From Aptenodytes patagonicus (taxonomy: Eukaryota; Chordata; Aves; Sphenisciformes; Spheniscidae), in NCBI RefSeq assembly GCF_965638725.1, contig NC_134959.1, forward strand, positions 15,425,417-15,489,416: 64,000 bases of DNA, read 5' to 3'. The notes below the pieces were generated by a model. The model made no database searches, was not told the origin of the DNA, and saw only the letters and a list, made by a program, of their open reading frames with translations. Below are positions 50,001 through 56,470 of the stretch, piece after piece. Position 1 is the first letter of the stretch. Every line of letters starts with the position of its first letter. The translations under genes and the position numbers were made by a program.

Positions 50001-50267
50001 GATTAGCGTCATGGATTTTTGATATGTATTTCTTCTCCTTATTAGGTTGGGGGAATTAAAGACAAAGTCCTGGCAGCACACCGAGCTGGACTGAAGAGAA
50101 TTATCATTCCTCGAAGAAATGAAAAAGATCTTGAAGAAATTGCAGTGAATGTACGGCAAGACTTGACTTTTGTTATGGCAAGCTGTCTCGATGAAGTTCT
50201 TAATGCAGCTTTTGATGGAGGATTTGCAGTTAAGCCCAGAGTTGAGCGTTTGAATAGTAAACTGTAA
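1505..50267 (+). CDS. LONP2: Lon peptidase 2, peroxisomal (15 coding exons)
   Basis: ATP-dependent serine protease and chaperone of the peroxisome matrix, which removes damaged matrix proteins and helps process PTS1 enzymes of fatty-acid beta-oxidation. I joined exons at 1505-1737, 4200-4434, 5644-5775, 7095-7217, 8060-8223, 8972-9066, 11139-11397, 18890-19031, 27404-27554, 28087-28213, 29312-29445, 38506-38648, 46471-46678, 48018-48208 and 50046-50267. The sum is 2559 nt in one open frame, 852 residues, the length I recall for human LONP2. Every intron is GT-AG. Domains: N-terminal substrate-binding about 13-222; Walker A GPPGVGKT 375-382; Walker B LLDEVD 440-445; sensor-1 Asn492; arginine finger Arg504; sensor-2 Arg562; Lon protease about 651-837 with Ser743 (GPSAG) and Lys786; C-terminal SKL 850-852 (PTS1). 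The start [12 protein letters not shown] follows the CpG-island promoter and aligns with other vertebrate N-termini. No mitochondrial presequence is seen, which argues against LONP1. The gene looks fully functional. Confidence 0.97.
2720..2764. repeat. Short direct and inverted repeats at CR1 5' junction
   Basis: GTACACAAAAT occurs twice (from 2722 and from 2747). Between the copies, TTGTGTAC forms an 8-bp inverted repeat with the first GTACACAA. It sits immediately before recognisable CR1 sequence, so it may be junction filler from the insertion or a pre-existing repeat. Confidence 0.55.
2765..4157 (+). mobile_element. CR1 LINE, 3' half with nearly intact reverse transcriptase
   Basis: 5'-truncated CR1 non-LTR retrotransposon. 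An open frame through 3942 encodes most of the reverse transcriptase ([34 protein letters not shown]). The last roughly 60 residues ([13 protein letters not shown], ending at 4078) lie in another frame, so a small indel near 3930 breaks the frame. The catalytic box at 3274-3285 reads Ser-Ala-Asp-Asp, where CR1 usually has an aromatic residue first. The 3' tail ends in the diagnostic repeat ATGATTCTATGATTCT. Lacking the 5' part and carrying a frameshift, it should be immobile, but it has few lesions and is probably fairly young. Confidence 0.95.
4200..4434 (+). CDS. LONP2: LONP2 exon 2 (residues 78-156)
   Basis: It continues the Lon substrate-binding domain: [16 protein letters not shown], then [10 protein letters not shown], and ends FYKYAVQ just before GTAAAT. 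The phase fits exon 1 and exon 3 exactly. A CR1 copy ends only 42 bp upstream of its acceptor. Confidence 0.95.
4590..5073 (-). mobile_element. Endogenous retrovirus solo LTR (avian), antisense
   Basis: Read on the minus strand from 5073, the element starts TGTCCTGGTTTTGGCTGGGA and continues TAGAGTTAATTT, a beginning I recognise from a widespread avian ERV LTR family. The GACGTCATG box (plus 4810-4818) and an ATTAAA polyadenylation signal (plus 4601-4606) follow in the right order. No gag, pol or env is next to it, so it is a solo LTR. The distal end beyond ATTAAA is degenerate and its border uncertain. The Repbase family name is not assigned. Confidence 0.75.
4689..4712. repeat. (G)24 homopolymer
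   Basis: Twenty-four consecutive G, located inside the antisense LTR, where it reads as a C run in the LTR's own direction. Length is likely polymorphic or an assembly estimate. Confidence 0.9.
5644..5775 (+). CDS. LONP2: LONP2 exon 3 (residues 157-200)
   Basis: Forty-four codons in phase 0, [19 protein letters not shown] through [12 protein letters not shown]. It is the helical C-terminal part of the N-terminal domain. The donor is CAG before GTATTA. Confidence 0.95.
5776..7094 (+). other. LONP2: LONP2 intron 3
   Basis: No element is recognised. An A-rich stretch of A and AAAC runs lies at about 6654-6711. The acceptor is GCTCTTAG. Confidence 0.75.
7095..7217 (+). CDS. LONP2: LONP2 exon 4 (residues 201-241)
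   Basis: Forty-one codons in phase 0: [20 protein letters not shown] and on to [10 protein letters not shown]. It closes the substrate-binding domain and starts the charged linker. The donor is AGG before GTATGG. Confidence 0.95.
7218..8059 (+). other. LONP2: LONP2 intron 4
   Basis: AT-rich intron with nothing recognised. The acceptor is TTTCATAG. Confidence 0.75.
8060..8223 (+). CDS. LONP2: LONP2 exon 5 (residues 242-296)
   Basis: Encodes the linker to the AAA+ module, with an acidic run of Glu, Asp and one His at about residues 259-269, then [13 protein letters not shown]. The acidic run is typical of LONP2 in this linker. The Arg296 codon is split between AG and A of exon 6. Confidence 0.95.
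8509..8570. repeat. A/C-rich low-complexity tract
   Basis: Runs of A broken by CC or C, including ACCAACCAACCAAACAAACA. The long minus-strand open frame over it (Lys/Gly/Phe/Trp-type repeats) is an artefact of this composition. Confidence 0.8.
8859..8878. promoter_or_regulatory. AGGTCA palindrome with 6-bp spacing (candidate site)
   Basis: GAGGTCAT and ATGACCTC are perfect 8-bp arms around GCTG. They contain two AGGTCA nuclear-receptor half sites in inverted orientation six bases apart. It lies 93 bp before LONP2 exon 6. Function is inferred only. Confidence 0.35.
8972..9066 (+). CDS. LONP2: LONP2 exon 6 (residues 296-328)
   Basis: [20 protein letters not shown] followed by [11 protein letters not shown]: the start of the AAA+ region with the conserved Lon PWNK motif. 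The donor follows AAAAG, splitting the Asp328 codon. Confidence 0.95.
9067..11138 (+). other. LONP2: LONP2 intron 6
   Basis: About 2.1 kb of AT-rich DNA without recognisable repeats or genes. The acceptor ATTGATAG has a poor pyrimidine tract, but the frame and the protein match across it are unambiguous. Confidence 0.75.
11139..11397 (+). CDS. LONP2: LONP2 exon 7 (residues 328-414, Walker A)
   Basis: Largest coding exon. It carries [20 protein letters not shown], then the ATP-binding P-loop GPPGVGKT at residues 375-382, and ends at SDIRGHR with a split Arg codon. All P-loop residues are intact. Confidence 0.96.
12665..12716. repeat. 26-bp tandem duplication
   Basis: Two adjacent copies starting CTTCTAGGAATCT and TTTCTAGGAATCT, each followed by a diverged ATAATGTA/ATAATATA tail. 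It is a simple old local duplication. Confidence 0.75.
14272..14320. repeat. Perfect 10-bp inverted repeat
   Basis: TAATGTTCTA (14272-14281) and TAGAACATTA (14311-14320) flank a 29-bp AT-rich loop. No other feature of a transposon end is seen. Confidence 0.6.
17346..17455. repeat. A/C-rich low-complexity tract
   Basis: AAAACAAAACAAAAC-type repeats with ACC triplets, over about 110 bp with almost no G or T. Confidence 0.85.
18890..19031 (+). CDS. LONP2: LONP2 exon 8 (residues 414-461, Walker B)
   Basis: [17 protein letters not shown], then the Walker B stretch FLLDEVDK (Asp442, Glu443) and GDPAAALLE. The donor GAG before GTAAGA is near-consensus. The exon is in phase on both sides. Confidence 0.96.
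19893..22228 (+). mobile_element. CR1 LINE, 2.3 kb, decayed
   Basis: Begins inside the endonuclease domain (SDHEMVEF near 19980) and runs through the reverse transcriptase to the CR1 tail TTCTATGATTCTATG. The coding frame is interrupted many times: a stop at 20104, a frame change near 20090, stops at 20345 and 20963, and a further frame change after 21280 near an extra TTAA. The catalytic FADD box (about 21340-21350) is intact. Its 3' end differs from that of the intron 1 copy, so it is another subfamily. It is a non-functional pseudo-element. Confidence 0.95.
26733..27187 (+). mobile_element. Old CR1 remnant (pre-RT region)
   Basis: Degraded similarity to the same region of the 19.9-22.2 kb copy: GGCAATAAGAAGAGCTTCTA, a segment resembling the 'acagagaaggctgag...cttcgcggt' part, 'tacaagtccataggacc', and GACTGGAGAAATGCTGCAGC. 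Heavy divergence and loss of both ends suggest an old insertion. It ends about 220 bp before exon 9. Confidence 0.7.
27404..27554 (+). CDS. LONP2: LONP2 exon 9 (residues 462-512, sensor-1)
   Basis: [20 protein letters not shown], then LFIATANT with sensor-1 Asn492, and [12 protein letters not shown] with the arginine finger Arg504. The Gly512 codon is split with exon 10. Confidence 0.96.
27555..28086 (+). other. LONP2: LONP2 intron 9
   Basis: The shortest intron, 532 bp, AT-rich. Nothing is recognised. The acceptor is CTTTTGAAG. Confidence 0.75.
28087..28213 (+). CDS. LONP2: LONP2 exon 10 (residues 512-554)
   Basis: [20 protein letters not shown] through [11 protein letters not shown]: the alpha-helical lid of the AAA+ module. 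The Arg554 codon is split, with AG before GTAAAT. Confidence 0.95.
28214..29311 (+). other. LONP2: LONP2 intron 10
   Basis: 1.1 kb, AT-rich. No repeats or genes are recognised. The acceptor is TCTCTACGCTAG. Confidence 0.75.
29312..29445 (+). CDS. LONP2: LONP2 exon 11 (residues 554-599, sensor-2)
   Basis: [20 protein letters not shown] with sensor-2 Arg562, then the start of the poorly conserved linker to the protease domain ([16 protein letters not shown]). The donor is GAAG before GTGTGT. The frame continues correctly into exon 12. Confidence 0.94.
31524..31621. repeat. Local tandem duplication with nested duplication
   Basis: Unit 1 (31524-31564) and unit 2 (31565-31621) both start GGTATTTAC and end CTTGCAACTTA. 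Unit 2 is longer because ACTGTTAAAATTA occurs twice inside it. It is probably a replication-slippage product. Confidence 0.8.
31850..31960 (+). mobile_element. Fragment of avian ERV LTR (5' end)
   Basis: TGTGCTGGTTTTTGCTGGGG followed by TAGAGTTAATCTTCTTCA matches the first part of the LTR family seen antisense in intron 2. Similarity fades after about 100 bp, so it is truncated and old. It has no retroviral coding sequence. Confidence 0.6.
33464..33478. repeat. (G)15 homopolymer
   Basis: Fifteen consecutive G in AT-rich intron sequence, not obviously inside a transposon. Confidence 0.85.
34858..34995. repeat. T/G-rich low-complexity tract
   Basis: About 135 bp of T runs broken by GG, GGG or GTT, with almost no A or C. 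It resembles the reverse complement of the A/C-rich tracts in introns 5 and 7. The Lys/Asn/Gln/Pro-rich minus-strand open frame here is a composition artefact. Confidence 0.85.
37437..37532 (+). mobile_element. CR1 3'-end fragment
   Basis: About 95 bp matching the last bases of the 19.9-22.2 kb CR1: 'gtgtccctgcctatggcggg', 'ggtggtctttaaaggttcct', then ATTCTATGATTCTATG. It is severely 5'-truncated. Confidence 0.9.
38506..38648 (+). CDS. LONP2: LONP2 exon 12 (residues 599-646)
   Basis: [20 protein letters not shown] then [20 protein letters not shown] and GPPMYEME. The first part is the variable linker; the second leads into the protease domain. Pyrimidine-rich acceptor TTTTCTTCTCTTAG; donor GAG before GTAACA. 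Confidence 0.96.
42565..42577. promoter_or_regulatory. Perfect IR1 nuclear-receptor motif (candidate)
   Basis: AGGTCA, G, TGACCT: two consensus half sites inverted with one base between them. This is the textbook form of an FXR/RXR-type binding site. Location is intronic and no chromatin data are available. Confidence 0.4.
42768..42992 (+). mobile_element. CR1 3'-end fragment
   Basis: About 225 bp homologous to the end of the intron 1 CR1. It covers the last coding part ('gaacaggctgcccagggaag', 'tggaggtatttaaaagacgt') and the tail 'gactcgatgatcttaaaggt' through ATTCTATGATTCTAT. It belongs to the same subfamily as the 2765-4157 copy. Confidence 0.93.
44004..44233 (-). other. Possible antisense exon (unproven)
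   Basis: On the minus strand a strong acceptor (CTGTCTTCTTCTAAG) precedes, and a near-perfect donor (CAG before GTAAGA) follows, a 230-bp block that is GC-richer than its surroundings. It contains a 68-codon frame from 44217 with a stop at 44011, without any recognised domain. It could be a non-coding RNA exon, an old repeat, or chance. Confidence 0.25.
46471..46678 (+). CDS. LONP2: LONP2 exon 13 (residues 647-716)
   Basis: Start of the Lon proteolytic domain: [40 protein letters not shown], and [17 protein letters not shown]. The Ala716 codon is split across the intron (G before GTAGGT). Confidence 0.96.
46679..48017 (+). other. LONP2: LONP2 intron 13
   Basis: 1.3 kb. A 118-codon open frame at 46855-47211 lies in a mildly GC-richer stretch but shows no domain and no splice context. 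The acceptor is TTTTTTTCCTTAAG. Confidence 0.7.
48018..48208 (+). CDS. LONP2: LONP2 exon 14 (residues 716-779, catalytic Ser)
   Basis: [20 protein letters not shown], then DGPSAGVT with the catalytic Ser743, then SLFSGRLV and [13 protein letters not shown]. The S-AG motif and the TGEITLRG strand are hallmark Lon protease features. The donor CCA before GTAAGC keeps phase 0. Confidence 0.97.
48209..50045 (+). other. LONP2: LONP2 intron 14
   Basis: 1.8 kb. No element is recognised. Pyrimidine-rich acceptor TTTCTTCTCCTTATTAG. Confidence 0.75.
50046..50267 (+). CDS. LONP2: LONP2 exon 15 (residues 780-852, catalytic Lys, PTS1)
   Basis: [17 protein letters not shown] with the catalytic Lys786, then [26 protein letters not shown], and the terminal tripeptide SKL before TAA (50265-50267). 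SKL is the canonical peroxisomal targeting signal read by PEX5. It distinguishes LONP2 from mitochondrial LONP1. Confidence 0.97.
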   Translation, partial: VGGIKDKVLAAHRAGLKRIIIPRRNEKDLEEIAVNVRQDLTFVMASCLDEVLNAAFDGGFAVKPRVERLNSKL

Positions 50268-50400
50268 GCAGACAGGCTGAGATTACTTCTGTATCAAATG
50301 TAAGAGATCAGCAACTAGCAGCTATCTAACTATGAGCTAAACTCGATTGTTTAAATGTGGGTGTAAACGCAATCAAAATAAAAATGACTTCAGCAGTTAA
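50268..50400 (+). other. LONP2: LONP2 3' UTR (proximal end)
   Basis: The first AATAAA after the stop codon is at 50377-50382, so a short 3' UTR ending near 50400 is possible. Other + strand AATAAA signals at 51574-51579, 51644-51649 and 51658-51663 would give a 3' UTR of about 1.4 kb. Sequence alone cannot choose between them. Confidence 0.45.
50377..50382 (+). terminator. LONP2: Polyadenylation signal AATAAA, LONP2 (candidate)
   Basis: Canonical AATAAA 110 nt downstream of the LONP2 stop codon, in the sense orientation. Confidence 0.45.
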
Positions 50401-53400
50401 CAACCCGAAGCCACATTTCACGAGCATTTGCTGCTTTTTACTATCATCAGTAAAGAATCTTGAAAAAACCCCTCATTTCCCGAGAGATTCAATCCTGAGA
50501 AGGCTGAAGCTGTTGGGAAAGAATTCCTTAGCTTATCTGGCATATATGTATGTAAATATCAGCAGCTGATTACATCTTTAAAGAAGACACACCCACAAAC
50601 GGGGAATAATACGCAATTCTCTGAGCTGTAGTCAGAGAACCCCAATTGCAGCAAACGCAGCACAGCAAGAGTCTAGTAGGTGGGGTTGTTACCAAAAAGC
50701 AAACTGAAGTAGCGCAAGAGTTTACTTATTTAGGAAATAACATTCAGTATGCTAAGGAGCAGTAGCATCGCAGGAGAAATAAGGTTTTTGAAATCTAAAA
50801 AATAGGCTTAAGGGATTTGAACAGAAGCAATATGGTCTAAATTAAGTTAGTAAGTCCTTTCAGCACTCGGTTCTAGTTTGTAGCAAGGTCAATGCAGACA
50901 TCATTTTTCAAACCGAAATCCAGGCAGCAACTCCAGAAGAACAGAAACATACCAATTCTCATGTAGGAAGGGAGATCGCGCACTGAAGTTCACGTATGCA
51001 CCGTTGTACTTACAGCACCAGCAGTAGGTGGAGCATACTTGAAGACCTCATGAAAAAGCCTGGTAACGTTCTGGAGGGACAAAGCACATGTCCTTCATTC
51101 CTACCTGTGACAAACCAACTTGATTCTGGGATGCCTACGTTTGGAGTGTAGCCTATAAAAATTAAATCCATTTAAACAATGCCAAGAAAGTACTGGATCA
51201 TTAAATTGCATTAGGTACCGCATACTGTGAATAATTTAAGGTTTAAGAAAGTCTGTCAGTATCCCATCTGTTGATAGCTTTGTCTCTTATCTTCCCTTCA
51301 ATGTTAGTGAAGATGGTGGAAATGTAAACTTATGTAATGCAAGATCCTTGAGTTTTTCATTGTTTTATACTAGTGTCAACCACAAGAGAAAACCCAGTAT
51401 GTTACATTCTCTTCTTGCCGTTAATTCTGAAACAAACTCAAGTGTGCTTATGAAATGCAAATTGTATCAGTGACAAAAGCCTATAAACCCAAAGTAATAG
51501 TTTGTTTTGCTTTCATTTCCATAGATAGATAGGAAGCTGATTTACCTGGAACATAATAGCACTGATTGATAGTAATAAATTCAGTGGGTATTTCTGCACC
51601 TGATTTACAAAAGATTTTACAACTTTCACAGAAGACTTCATCTAATAAAGCGATAAAAATAAAAACCCCTTTTGTTTAACTATTTTAAGACGTCTACTCT
51701 TAGTCATTCACTAGCTACGTTCCAAGGGTAAGAGGCAACAGAGTCTCAGAATAATTCCTGCCTTATTTGAACACAAAAAGTGCAAAGAAACTGGACAATC
51801 AGTAAAACACACCAGAAAGGTACGATAACTAATGTGCTGCTTTGCCTTTAATCAAAACTGGTAAGGGGAAAAAGAAAAATCTTTACCAAATTTAATGCAG
51901 ATCAGATAACAATCCTGCACTACTTTGCACTAGTGAGAAAACAGACGTGCATGGAATTCCAGTGCAGTCTGTTTATACATGTAGAAAAAACTGCATTTTT
52001 TTGAAAGATAGTTAAAAAAAAAAAAAGCTTCCACAGCAATTTCACTACGGAAGAACGGGGAGTTGCTCCCAAGAAAAGTTAAGCAATGACTTTCTGTCTG
52101 CCACACCACTACAATTCGTAAGTCTTGTCCACGTGGACTTTAGCTGAAAGGTGAGGGTTTTAATGCCACTCTGAAAATACTAACAGGCATTTACTTACAG
52201 CTTTCCATGTTCCTACTTGCAGAGCTGACTGGGTTGTGTTCATTTGTTGAGATTTTTAAAATAAAACGTAAGCATTACCCATTATATCAGATGCTAGAGA
52301 CACACTTTAGTGCCTTTTCTTTTGCTTTCACTGAACACTGTCAAGAAGAGTAACAATCTGTGCAGCAGCAAGCCAGAACAGTAAAGAACTTTTAAAGTAA
52401 TTTCAATACACTCGGGATTATTCTGCTTTGCAACTGACAGTTAAATGGACCTGATATTAAACACGTCCCTCAGAATATACCATAAGATAACTAAGCTTAT
52501 CAAAGGTAAAAAGAAAGCAGCGGTAGCTCCTTTCCTCTATACACTCTATAAATTGCTACAGATAGTAACTAGCTATCCCACTAGTGCAATTCATGCTTTA
52601 ATCATAGTAGCTTTGAAAAGATACTGGACAATACAACAGTATAGGCAGCAATACAAAACAGTTCACCCGCTTTAATTTTAAAGCACTACTGCAAACAAGA
52701 ACTAGCAAGAAATGTCAAGGCAGAACCCAAATATTAACATCCACATTTGTCAAACATTCTCCTTTTAAGGCTTTTTTTTTTAAAGGGCAATGAAAAACAA
52801 CGGAGGTAGTGCTAGTGGACAAATGCAAGATTTACTGCATTTCATCTATTAAAGACAAAATTGAATACTCTTTCCCAATACAACAGCAAAGTAAAAATGT
52901 ACTTTCTTAAATAAATGGCTAATGTTAAGACAATGCCAGGCTTTAATACACCGTTTATTTTAGATAAGGTAGTGAACTGTACAGATTTCTAGTACGTTTT
53001 CTTTTTTCATATATAACAGAGTGTAGTTGACTTACCAGATCCTCAAACTCTTTAGAGGACATCCACTGAATTAGGCTTCTAATACTTCTGAGGATCTGGG
53101 CCTAAGTATAATTTGTTTAATCACTCCCTCTGATGGTGGTCGTCAAATGTTTTATACAGATTTTCTTTTTTTCAACACCAAATGGAGTAAGACCAGTTTA
53201 CATTACAGTAAGTCAGCATACGTTAGTTATGCTATAGCACTTGTCATCTGTAAAACATAAAAGAACTGTCTGACCATACCAGTTAGCTTCTAAAGCTCAT
53301 TACAAATGCAATTTTCAAAGTCCCCTTCAAAAGCATAGTCTTGATCTTCAGCTCATTCTAGCCTAAATAAAATCACTGCAGAGCAGCGCAACAAGGTTTT

Positions 53401-55080
53401 AAGATTCACAGTTCTTTTGGGGACACAAGTCGAACCATTCCAAGTACAAGCAGCAGCAGAGAAGAGTCTTACGCAACTTGTGCGCTTGCGCAGCCCTGTT
53501 ACTCCCTAATTGTAAGTATCAGACTGCTGAGAGTTCTTACAGGTTCTTAGCTAGATTTTCTTAACAAAACTGGAGAGCTGGAAATCAGATAACCTTGGCA
53601 GGCAAATTTCAGTCCAAGCCAGCCAGTCACGAGTGCGCAAGTGAGCTGGTGAGTCAGTGTATTCCTCTAAAAACATTTGAAGTATTTAGCCAAGTTCCTG
53701 TCAAAGACCAGAAGACAAACCTGAGGTAAATGTAGACAAGCTTAATTAGGTGAGAATCATTACTGAATTTAGAAGACTGCAAACAATCAGTTGTATATTC
53801 ATAAAGAAAAAACGCTAGATTGCGGGATTTTTTTGAAGCGTTTATCTACTGTCACAAGGTACCAGTACATCTTTTAAATGAAATCTGTGCACAGTTTGAA
53901 CAGCCTAATTATCAAATTTCAGGAAGTGAAGCTTTTTACTTTCACTACATGAAGCCAGCTACTTCTGTAGTACTTTATTAATCCAACCTGATGGATTTTA
54001 TGTTCCTTACCTGTAGAGCTACTTACCTCATCATGCCTCAAAATAATAAAAACAAGAGTTGTCTTAGTAGATCAACTTCCGATAAGAAAGTTAAGACAGT
54101 GCACAGTAAATAAACTGTATTTTAATGTGTTACAGAAGTAGTTAATAGCCAGGCTACCTCTCCAAACAGATGCCCACTACGACTAGGTTCAACAAAGATT
54201 TCTTTCAAATAGCTTGAGAAGAAACGGCTTCTCACCTTACTCTTTTCTGTCTCTCTCTCTCTTTTGTAACACAAACACCATATACATTCATGGTTAAATT
54301 TGTCACATATAGACAGTCTGCATAAGGCCCAATATCCTTCAAAAGCCTTCGTGGCTGGCGAATCACACCTGTAAGAGATTATTTGCATTGTAACACGTAT
54401 CATGTCACTAAAATGATATACAAAAATCAGTTCAAGACAGTTGCTTTAGTAACAACCAAAAGACAATGAAGACGAGAAACTGAGCGAGAGTATCAATGTG
54501 TCAAACTTTGAGCTAAAGCAAAAAGCAAAAGTTGTTTTTTTTAATTTGCCAGGTATTCTTTTAATGACAAATATAAAAAGACTGAAAACATCTCATTCTG
54601 ACTGCCTTTTTTTGTTTGTTTTTTTTTAAAACAAATGGTCTGGTTTTATAATTACAAATACTGTGTAAGACAATACCTTCTTTGTCCTGAAAAACCAACA
54701 AATACAAGGATGCAATCAAGTTTCTAAGCGTCTCTAAATTTGAAACGTGAATTATTGTTTTAATTTGGAAAATTCTTAATAATTGTTCATTTTTGTTAGA
54801 AGGTAACTCAAAGTACAACAACATCTAGACCTGTTTTTAAAGGAGCTTTCTTTCCTGATACATCTTTGAACATAATTACTCCTTTCGAGTTCAGTACATT
54901 CACAAAATAGCTCAATTAAGAACAGTATCACCAATGAATTGACTACTGGAAAGAGACAAAATTTACCAAACATACAGAAATATAAGTTTTACCATAGCAA
55001 TTATGCATATCAAAAGATGACACCTGTAATTAATTTTAAAAAGATACAAAAAAAGAGAAAAACCTGAATTACAGAAAAGA
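50401..55080. other. Convergent 3' region between LONP2 and SIAH1
   Basis: No protein gene is recognised. It holds sense AATAAA signals for LONP2 up to 51663 and antisense ones for SIAH1 (TTTATT on the + strand at 52954-52959 and 53974-53979). One or both 3' UTRs may extend into it, and overlap of the tails is possible. A minus-strand 93-codon frame at 54122-54403 has no recognised features. Confidence 0.6.
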
Positions 55081-55088
55081 AAGTCATA

Positions 55089-55094
55089 TTTATT
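55089..55094 (-). terminator. SIAH1: Polyadenylation signal AATAAA, SIAH1 (candidate)
   Basis: AATAAA on the minus strand, the nearest canonical signal downstream of the SIAH1 stop. Confidence 0.4.
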
Positions 55095-55180
55095 TAATGA
55101 AAAACTAGAAGTTAATAAAAATTAGCAAATACACAAAAAATATACACAAACAGCAGCAATACTATGTAGTGACTTACAAA

Positions 55181-55202
55181 GGGGGGGTGGGGGGGAGGAG
55201 GG
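55181..55202 (+). repeat. G-rich tract, possible G-quadruplex
   Basis: G7, then T, G7, A, GG, A, GGGG: a short stretch of at least three G runs. On the SIAH1 transcript it would read as a C-rich element. Confidence 0.7.
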
Positions 55203-55619
55203 GAAGCAGCGGCCAGAGACCAGGCCGCTCCACATGGCTTGTCAGTCAAAGGGGGAGGAAAAAAAACACAAACAAAAACACGAAACAGTATCCTTTTCAA
55301 CAGTACGATCAATCTACAAACAAGTTTTTAGAATTATTTTACAACATTTCCTGTAGAATCAATTCTTAATACAAAAGATGCCCATTTTGGGTGTATATAT
55401 ATTTTCAGTGGTTTACTGTTGACTTATTTTAAATATATTAGTGTTACTACATGCAACTGCTTCCTGTAATTTAACAGCCTTTCCTTTTGTTTCCCTTCAT
55501 ATATGTCTACCCTCCATCTACCAAATAATTTGTCTGACAGTCAAAGATGGTTACCCTAGTTTCTGCTAAATTAAATGCAACGGTTTTAAACACTGGCCTG
55601 AAGAGGTTTGATTGCCATT

Positions 55620-56468
55620 TCAACACATGGATATAGTTACATTGATGCCTAAATTGCCATTTTCTGCAAAGAGCTGTGCAATGCTGGTGTCAAAGACTAG
55701 ACAGTCACTATTCATAATGGCTGTTGCAATTCCCTCATGGATAGATCGAGGAGTTGCTTCCCAAGTCAATCGCCGCCTATGACCATTTAACTCAAGTCGA
55801 TAAGCAAAGTTTTCTGCTTGCTTGCGTGTTCCTATCAGCTGTACAATTGCAAAGAACTGCTGGTGACCATCATATTTTTCCTGTTTCTCCAATACTAACA
55901 TGAAATGAAAGCCAAAACAAGACTGCATCATAACCCAGTCAACAGCACCAGGAAGATTAATGTCTGTAGCAAGGAACACTATATCTTCTCCCTGAAGTGT
56001 TGTAATTGACTTATGTTGATGCATCAGATGTGGCATTACAGCATCCAGAGAACCTTGCCATTTACATGAAGCACCGGGACATGGACAGGAATAAGGCCTA
56101 AACTCACACAGCTCCTCATGTTCTGCTTTTTCTGTGTGTGGCAGAGTTATCTCACATCCGGAAGAGGCATATTTACACGGGAATAGTACAGAATTGGCAA
56201 CTTTCTCCATAGCCAGGTTACGAATGGAGCCCAGCGGGCCTCGGCAGGTTGGACAGCACGTAAGTTTGGGGCGACAGTTGCTGCAAACAAGATGGCCACT
56301 CTGACACTGAAGAATTGGTGGCAGCACATAGTCAAAACACACAGGACACTCAAAGAGACTAGCCAAGTCATTATTGGAAGCTGTAGTGCCAGTCAGGGCA
56401 GGCACCCGCTGTGATGGCGTACACTTTGAGGTACCTGTAGGTAGTGCTGTAGCAGTCTGACGGCTCAT
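55620..56468 (-). CDS. SIAH1: SIAH1 E3 ubiquitin-protein ligase
   Basis: RING-type E3 ligase (seven in absentia homolog 1) that binds substrates through its C-terminal domain and directs them to the proteasome; cytosolic and nuclear, active as a dimer. The coding sequence is a single block of 282 residues plus stop. RING finger at about 41-76 starts FECPVCFDY (Cys41, Cys44) and includes [15 protein letters not shown] and [12 protein letters not shown]-type zinc finger about 93-153 ([31 protein letters not shown]). The TRAF-like substrate-binding domain follows and ends INVTISMC. The start [15 protein letters not shown] is the known vertebrate start. A splice acceptor (CTTCTGTTACAG) lies two bases before the ATG, so the frame extension of 46 codons to 56606 is intronic. 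Compared with human SIAH1 as I recall it, only Thr17 and Glu116 differ. Tail to tail with LONP2. Confidence 0.97.
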   Translation of the reverse strand: MSRQTATALPTGTSKCTPSQRVPALTGTTASNNDLASLFECPVCFDYVLPPILQCQSGHLVCSNCRPKLTCCPTCRGPLGSIRNLAMEKVANSVLFPCKYASSGCEITLPHTEKAEHEELCEFRPYSCPCPGASCKWQGSLDAVMPHLMHQHKSITTLQGEDIVFLATDINLPGAVDWVMMQSCFGFHFMLVLEKQEKYDGHQQFFAIVQLIGTRKQAENFAYRLELNGHRRRLTWEATPRSIHEGIATAIMNSDCLVFDTSIAQLFAENGNLGINVTISMC

Positions 56469-56470
56469 TT

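Larger units (their letters stand above)
55081..55619 (-). other. SIAH1: SIAH1 3' UTR (to first candidate poly(A) signal)
   Basis: Follows the SIAH1 stop codon on the minus strand. The first canonical AATAAA there is at 55094-55089, about 530 nt past the stop. More distal signals exist at 53979 and 52959. The UTR is AT-rich except for a C-rich tract (G on the + strand, 55181-55202). Actual ends need transcript data. Confidence 0.5.
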
